DNA of 64,000 bases from Elgaria multicarinata webbii (taxonomy: Eukaryota > Chordata > Lepidosauria > Squamata > Anguidae): contig NC_086175.1 in the NCBI RefSeq assembly GCF_023053635.1, positions 23,166,740 through 23,230,739 on the forward strand, written 5' to 3'. Shown here in pieces: positions 40,001 to 46,000 of this stretch (positions are counted from its first letter, which is position 1; each line of letters starts with the position of its first letter). The notes under the pieces were generated by a model. That model ran no database searches, had not been told where the DNA came from, and saw nothing but the letters and a program-made list of their open reading frames with translations. The translations under genes and the position numbers were made by a program.

Positions 40001-43000
40001 GGCTGCGAAGCTCCGGCTGCATCGTGTAACTGACGCAGCGCAGATCTGCAGCCACCGCCAGGATAAAATCAGCTAGATTGTTTAGTTGGGTAGAAACCAC
40101 CTTTGTTTAGAGCAGCCTTCCTCAACTTGGGGCGCTCCAGATGTGTTGGACTGCATCTCCCAGAATGCCCCAGCCAGTTGGCTGGGGCATTCTGGGAGTT
40201 GTAGTCCAACACATCTGGAGCGCCCCAGGTTGAGGAAGGCTGGTTTAGAGGGACCTAAAATTGAGCTCTGTGCATTCTTTACTGTGGCCTCCCTCTGAGT
40301 GCCACCTCCAAGGGAAGCTTGGAAGATGGCAGCAAGGGTGAGACCTTCTCAGTGTTGGCTCCCTGACTCCCACTAAGGCCTGCCTGGTGCCGACAGTGTC
40401 ATTTTTTGGCATCAGATAAGGACCATCCTCTATTTCAATGGTATATGATGAGGCATCTATGTCTGCTGTTTTAGAACAGGTTTATTCGGGAAAAAATATT
40501 ATTTATTTATTTATTACATTTTTATACAGCCCAATAGCCGAAGCTCTCTGGGCGGTTCACAAAAATCATTATTTAAATATCATTATTTAAATTGTTTTTA
40601 ACTGTTAACATTGTTTAATTTTTTCTAAATTTTAGGTTTTATTATGTTGTTTATTGAATTTTTATGAATTGGAATAAACTGCTCAGAGAGCTTCGGCTAT
40701 GGGGTGCTGTAGACATGAAATAATTACTAATACTGTGCACAGGATATTTCCCCGCAGAGAATTCTTGCCTAGTGATCTCAAGCATGTGGGAGAAAGTTTA
40801 GGTTGGTGGAAATTTGCACTCTTAAACGATTCTGTTTTTAGAGTGACATTACTCTGGATTAGCTAGTATTTAAAATGGTGGTGCTCCATTTTAAAGCAAT
40901 GCATCTCTTCCTTTGCTTCATCCCAAAATTCATTCGAGATGGTTGGTTTCTTTTCTATTTTTCCCTTCTTTGATGAGAGAAATTTCAGAACTCAGGGAAA
41001 CTCTGGCTAAGGCCATGATAGGATTAGCAACAAGTTCTTGCTGATCTGTTATATTTTGCATTTTAAAAAATTGTTACTACTGAAATGAGCTGAATCCGCA
41101 GGTTGGTGGGTTGTTGTTTTTTTTGGTCTTTTAGAACCTCACCATTTAGCTCAGAGGATGAAGTGGAGGAAGACGACATCATGCAGTCCTACATCTCACC
41201 AGAATTGTCTCAGCCTAAAGCACCCAAGAGCAACAGCAAGGGCAGCTTGTCAAGATTTGCAAGCCAGAGTGATGTGAACTCGCCTGAAGAAGATGAAGTG
41301 GAAAAAATCGGAGTGAATCTTAAGCCGTCAAAAAGTATGGAAGTTGATTTGGGGGGCTGCCCTGGGGAGGAACTGAAGGCATGCAGCAACTTAGGGGGAG
41401 GCGTAACTGACACGTTCACTGGGATCTGTGCCCGCTCCATGCTCAGCTTTACTGTGGCTTCCTCTTTGGTGTCCAGGAGTGTGCTGATCAGCTGATAATC
41501 ATATTGTCCCAGTTCCATTGTATACCTTGCAGCCGCACACATGGGCATGAAAATGATGAATACATTACCAGCACCTGTAGCTTCCCAGATCTGTTCCTGA
41601 CCACCTGATGAGCCTCTGATCATCACAGAGAACACATCCACTTGGACCTAGAGCCCTTCATCAGGGAAACCCTCCCCCTTCCCTCCCTCCCATTCTAATC
41701 TTTGGCAAAGCAGTCAGTGCAGGCTTAATTTTAGCTGTTCATTTTGGCCACGGCCACGTGTGTTAAATACCCGTGGTATTAAATTTTTTAAAAAAATGAT
41801 TGCAAAAAATGAACAACGAACAGTAAATTCATTTTTGACACTGTTTTACTTTATTAAACTGGACAAGAAGGTTCTTGGGCATTTTGCACATTCCTTAACC
41901 TCTGCCTATACTCATAGAATTGATAGAATTCTATCAATTGGGAATTGAATTACAATCCCAAGTTGTAATTAGCTGAGTATCTCAGCCTTGTAAACGAGCC
42001 CATAGAATCATTAGTCTGCAAAATATCTATACTAACTGCTGGGGACTGGGAGAGGAGAGATGGAGAGCTCTGCCCATCTGGCAGCGGCCTGCTGCATTTT
42101 ATGCTGGATGGGGAAGATGAGGCTTCCCTCCTCTGGCAAGCCACGTGGTTTCTGGCAAGCCACGTGGTTTCTGTGCTGGGTGCAGAGGAGGGATGGAGCG
42201 CTCCATTTTTCCTACATCTGCCCACTCACCTTTATGCAGTTCTTACGACAATCTTCTCCAGATGTTTTGGACTACTCCCAGCATTCCTGCCAAGTGGTCA
42301 TGCTGGCTAAAGCTGATGGGAGCTGATGTCCAAAATATCTGCAGAGCACCAGGTTGGGAAAAGCTGGCTTACGGCTCCCAGGATAGGGCTTCAATGCAAA
42401 GTTGGTGTACCTGAAGATCCAGAGTACGGTCTGTCAAGGGAGGCCGCTATGCAAGCTTGTGTACCTCTTGGGGGTGGGTGGGGGAATGGTAATGGTGTAG
42501 AAGCAGTAGTGGATTGTATCCGTACCCTTAAGACATTTGGATTATAAGCTAACCATATCCCATTTTCATAATTATGTAGGCATGCTAATTGAAAGAGCAA
42601 ATGATCAAGTGGAAAAGCTTCTTTTGAGCCAAGGAAAGGGAAATAAACCCGTTGGAGAAATTGTTGTCGGCTCAGCATCTATTCAGAAATGTGCCCAAGG
42701 AGTAAAGGTATTAGATTGTATTTGTAAGGGCTAGTATTTATATCAAGACCTTTTTCCTTTTCTGGAGCTCTTTCCCTTACAGTTGAGTGGCTATTCATGG
42801 GATCATCTGTTGCGGTTAGAAGTTCCTTTCCAAATCATGTTTTGTATTTTCTGTCAACTATTCTGTAAAAGGCATCTACGGTTAGTATTTGTTCAATATA
42901 ACAGTGATTTAGATGTTTAAACTGCACTGATATTTATTTGTTTCCAACCTAAGTAAAATTCAGATGCACAAGTCAGTCTCCCAGGGCTGATTTAGCTGCA

Positions 43001-46000
43001 GCTGTGCAAAAAGAGGCTTTAAGGGCCTTGGCAAATAGAACAGAGTATTGCCGCTTTTCTCACCTGCTATGGAAAAGCTCTTTGGCTCCCTACCTGCACT
43101 GGGTCCTTCTTTGCTTCTAAGCCCAAACCTGTTTGCAGACGATCGCCTTTAAAAGCCTTACCTGGCCTAAACTGAGCTTATCTGCCAAAGGAGCACTTTC
43201 TTCCTTATGGACTGGCTCACTCCTCCAGATTTTAGAGGAAGACCCTGCTTCAGATGTTGTCTGTGAACATAGCATCTAGAGAAATGAGGTCCGGGGGGAA
43301 AACTAAAAAATTTAAGGAACTGCATCTTTTTCTCCTCTCCATCCTGGGAAGTAGATCAGGAAACGTTAAAACTCTTTCATATAATGCCGTTTTATTGATG
43401 AAGGGGAAGGACCACAGAACATCTGTTTTGCATGCAGGAGATCCCAGGTTCAGCCCTTGGCATCTCCAGTTAAAAAGATTAGGTAGCAGGTGATGGGAAA
43501 GTGATGGGTCTCTGCCTGAAACCTTGGAGAGCAGTGCAATCCTATGCATGTTAGACAGAAAAAACTCCTAAAACTCCTAGCATCCCTCCAGCCAGCCAGC
43601 CTGGAAGCTGTAGGCCTTCTTTCTGCCCTAACATGGAAGGATTGCACCCTTAGAGTAGAAGAACATACTGGGCCAGACGGAATAATAGTCTGTCCTGGTA
43701 TAAGGCAGCTTTTTATAGTTGGGAAAAAGGAAATGCATTTAAACTCATTTTTAATACTGTCATTTCCATTCTTTACGCCTCCATTTGTGTGGTGGTGTGG
43801 CTAAGGTGTTCGACTGGGAGTTGGGAGATCCTGGTTCTAGTCCCCACTCGGCCATGGAAACCCACTGGGTGACTTTGGGCCAGTCACAGACTCTCAGCAC
43901 AGCCTACCTCACAGGGTGGTTGTTGTGAGGATAAAATGGAGAGGAGGATTATGTATGCCGCCTTGGGTTCCTTGGAGGAAAAAAAGATGGGATATAAATG
44001 CAAATAAACAAACATTTCCCTTTCTGATAGGATTCAGTATGACATGAGAGAATCTGCCAAAATTAATAACCCATTGATTTTAATGGAGAATAAAATGCAT
44101 GGTTGACTCCTGTTGAAATGAATGAGATGTAAGTGAAACAGTTTCAAATAGGTGGATCTCCTTTTTAAAATATATTTGTAACGTGGCACATAATGTAAGC
44201 CTATTCTAATTTTTAGCTTTAGATTTCATATTGCAGCCTCCTGTCAGTAGAGGACACTGCATTATTTACTACAGTAACATAGTGGTTATTTCTTGAGATC
44301 TGACCTGTTGGTACTGTCACAGTGTTTGGTACGGATTCAAGTAAATATTATCAGTATTTCAATCTCCTCCCCAAAACTACTATTTATTTTTTAAAAAACA
44401 CACAGATCAAATCAAATGCTTTTATTTTCTTATCCTATGCTGTCAATTTCTAGAAATAATAATAATAATAATAATAACAATAATAATAAAATTAAGCACA
44501 CAGTTATTATTACAGGTTTTGTGTATGAAAGAACTATTTCTATAGAACAGGGGCGGAGAAGAGGTGGCCTTCCAGATGTTGGACTCCGGCTCTCATCATC
44601 TCTGATCGTTGGTCATGCTGACTGGCACTGATGGGAGTTTGAATCCGTCTATATCCAGAGAGCCACAGATTCCAACCACTGCTATAGAATGAGCCCCGAG
44701 TTTAACAAATTCCATGTATTTCTTTTCTTAATAGTTTACTAGAGTTGAGGATGAAGATGATGATGACTGGGATTTATCATCCCTGGAAGATGAAAAACCC
44801 TTGCTGGCGAAAGAGGAGAAAGTTAAGAATGTAGCTGCCCTTGAAAAGAATGATTCAAATGTTACGTCCATGCCCCATGCCTGGGGGGCTCCTATGGGAA
44901 AATCACCAAAGGATGAAGGTATATTAGTGCGGGTATCTACAAGGGATCAGTGTTTCTGATGTTCTCAGCCAGAGCTGTGTCACGTCCCTCTCCTTGCGTA
45001 CCCAGGGAAGGAGGAGGGAGATTTGCTCCAGAGTGAGTCCTACTGAGGGTCTGGTGTGGTACAAGGGGAGGGTGTTTGTTTTGAACTATGTCTCCCCCTC
45101 CACTTCATTTTAAAAAGACATACAAGGCGACATACAAAGTATCAATAAAATACCATAAACTACATAATATCAAATAATCATAACACTGCAGAAACACAAT
45201 TAAAACCAGAATCTTCCACGAACACTAATCTGGTCTAAAAAAGGTTGCCTCTGGGTCCACGTCTGGCAGTTCTTTCCAATGAAAAGTGGCTTTTCTGAAA
45301 TGCTTGTTCTTAATAAAGTTTTTTAAGGCAGGTTGAGCTATGCCAGGAGAATCCAGCTTCTCTCGCTTTCTACATTCTCCCAGGCATCTCATTGTTGTAC
45401 AGTGAGATAGACTTATGATCTAGGTCCGCCCCCTTGCTTTTGTGCCCAGTCCCAAACCCTTGAATCCCGCACCACTGGGGCTGTGTTGTGTCTGTTGCCA
45501 GACATCCTTGTGCGTTTCTCTGCCAGTGTTGTAGCTCTACGGGTCCTTACCTACCGGAGAGTACACACACATACATGCACAGACAACGGCCTGATGTGAA
45601 GCTCAGTGCCTACCTCCATCCCTGTATCCAATTTTTAAAGAAGTCATATTTTATTTTCTCTTTCTTTTTAATTAGATAGATGGTTAGGGCATTTGATTAC
45701 ACTACTAACAGTGGTGGATTTGATACTCTCTAGGGGGCTGTTCCCATTTCATTCAGTGGTATCTTCAACAGCCTGCTGCCTTCCAGATCTTTTGAACCAA
45801 CTCCCATCAGCCCCTGCCACTATGGCCGATGGTCAGGATTTGGAGTTCTAGTCCAAAACATTGGAAGGGCACCAGGTTGAGGACAGCTGTAGATCACGGC
45901 ACAATAGGGATGGGGACCGGTTGGCCTATTTCAGCCTGCTGGGGCTTCCTCCCCACCCCCTGCCCCATGCAGGCTAGCAAAGAGAGGAATTGCATTGTTA

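Noticed and set aside
41335-41495. Extension of DZIP1 exon 15 beyond 41334
   Set aside because: The frame stays open by chance, but the GT at 41335 joins in phase to the conserved exon at 42580, and the extra residues do not resemble DZIP1.
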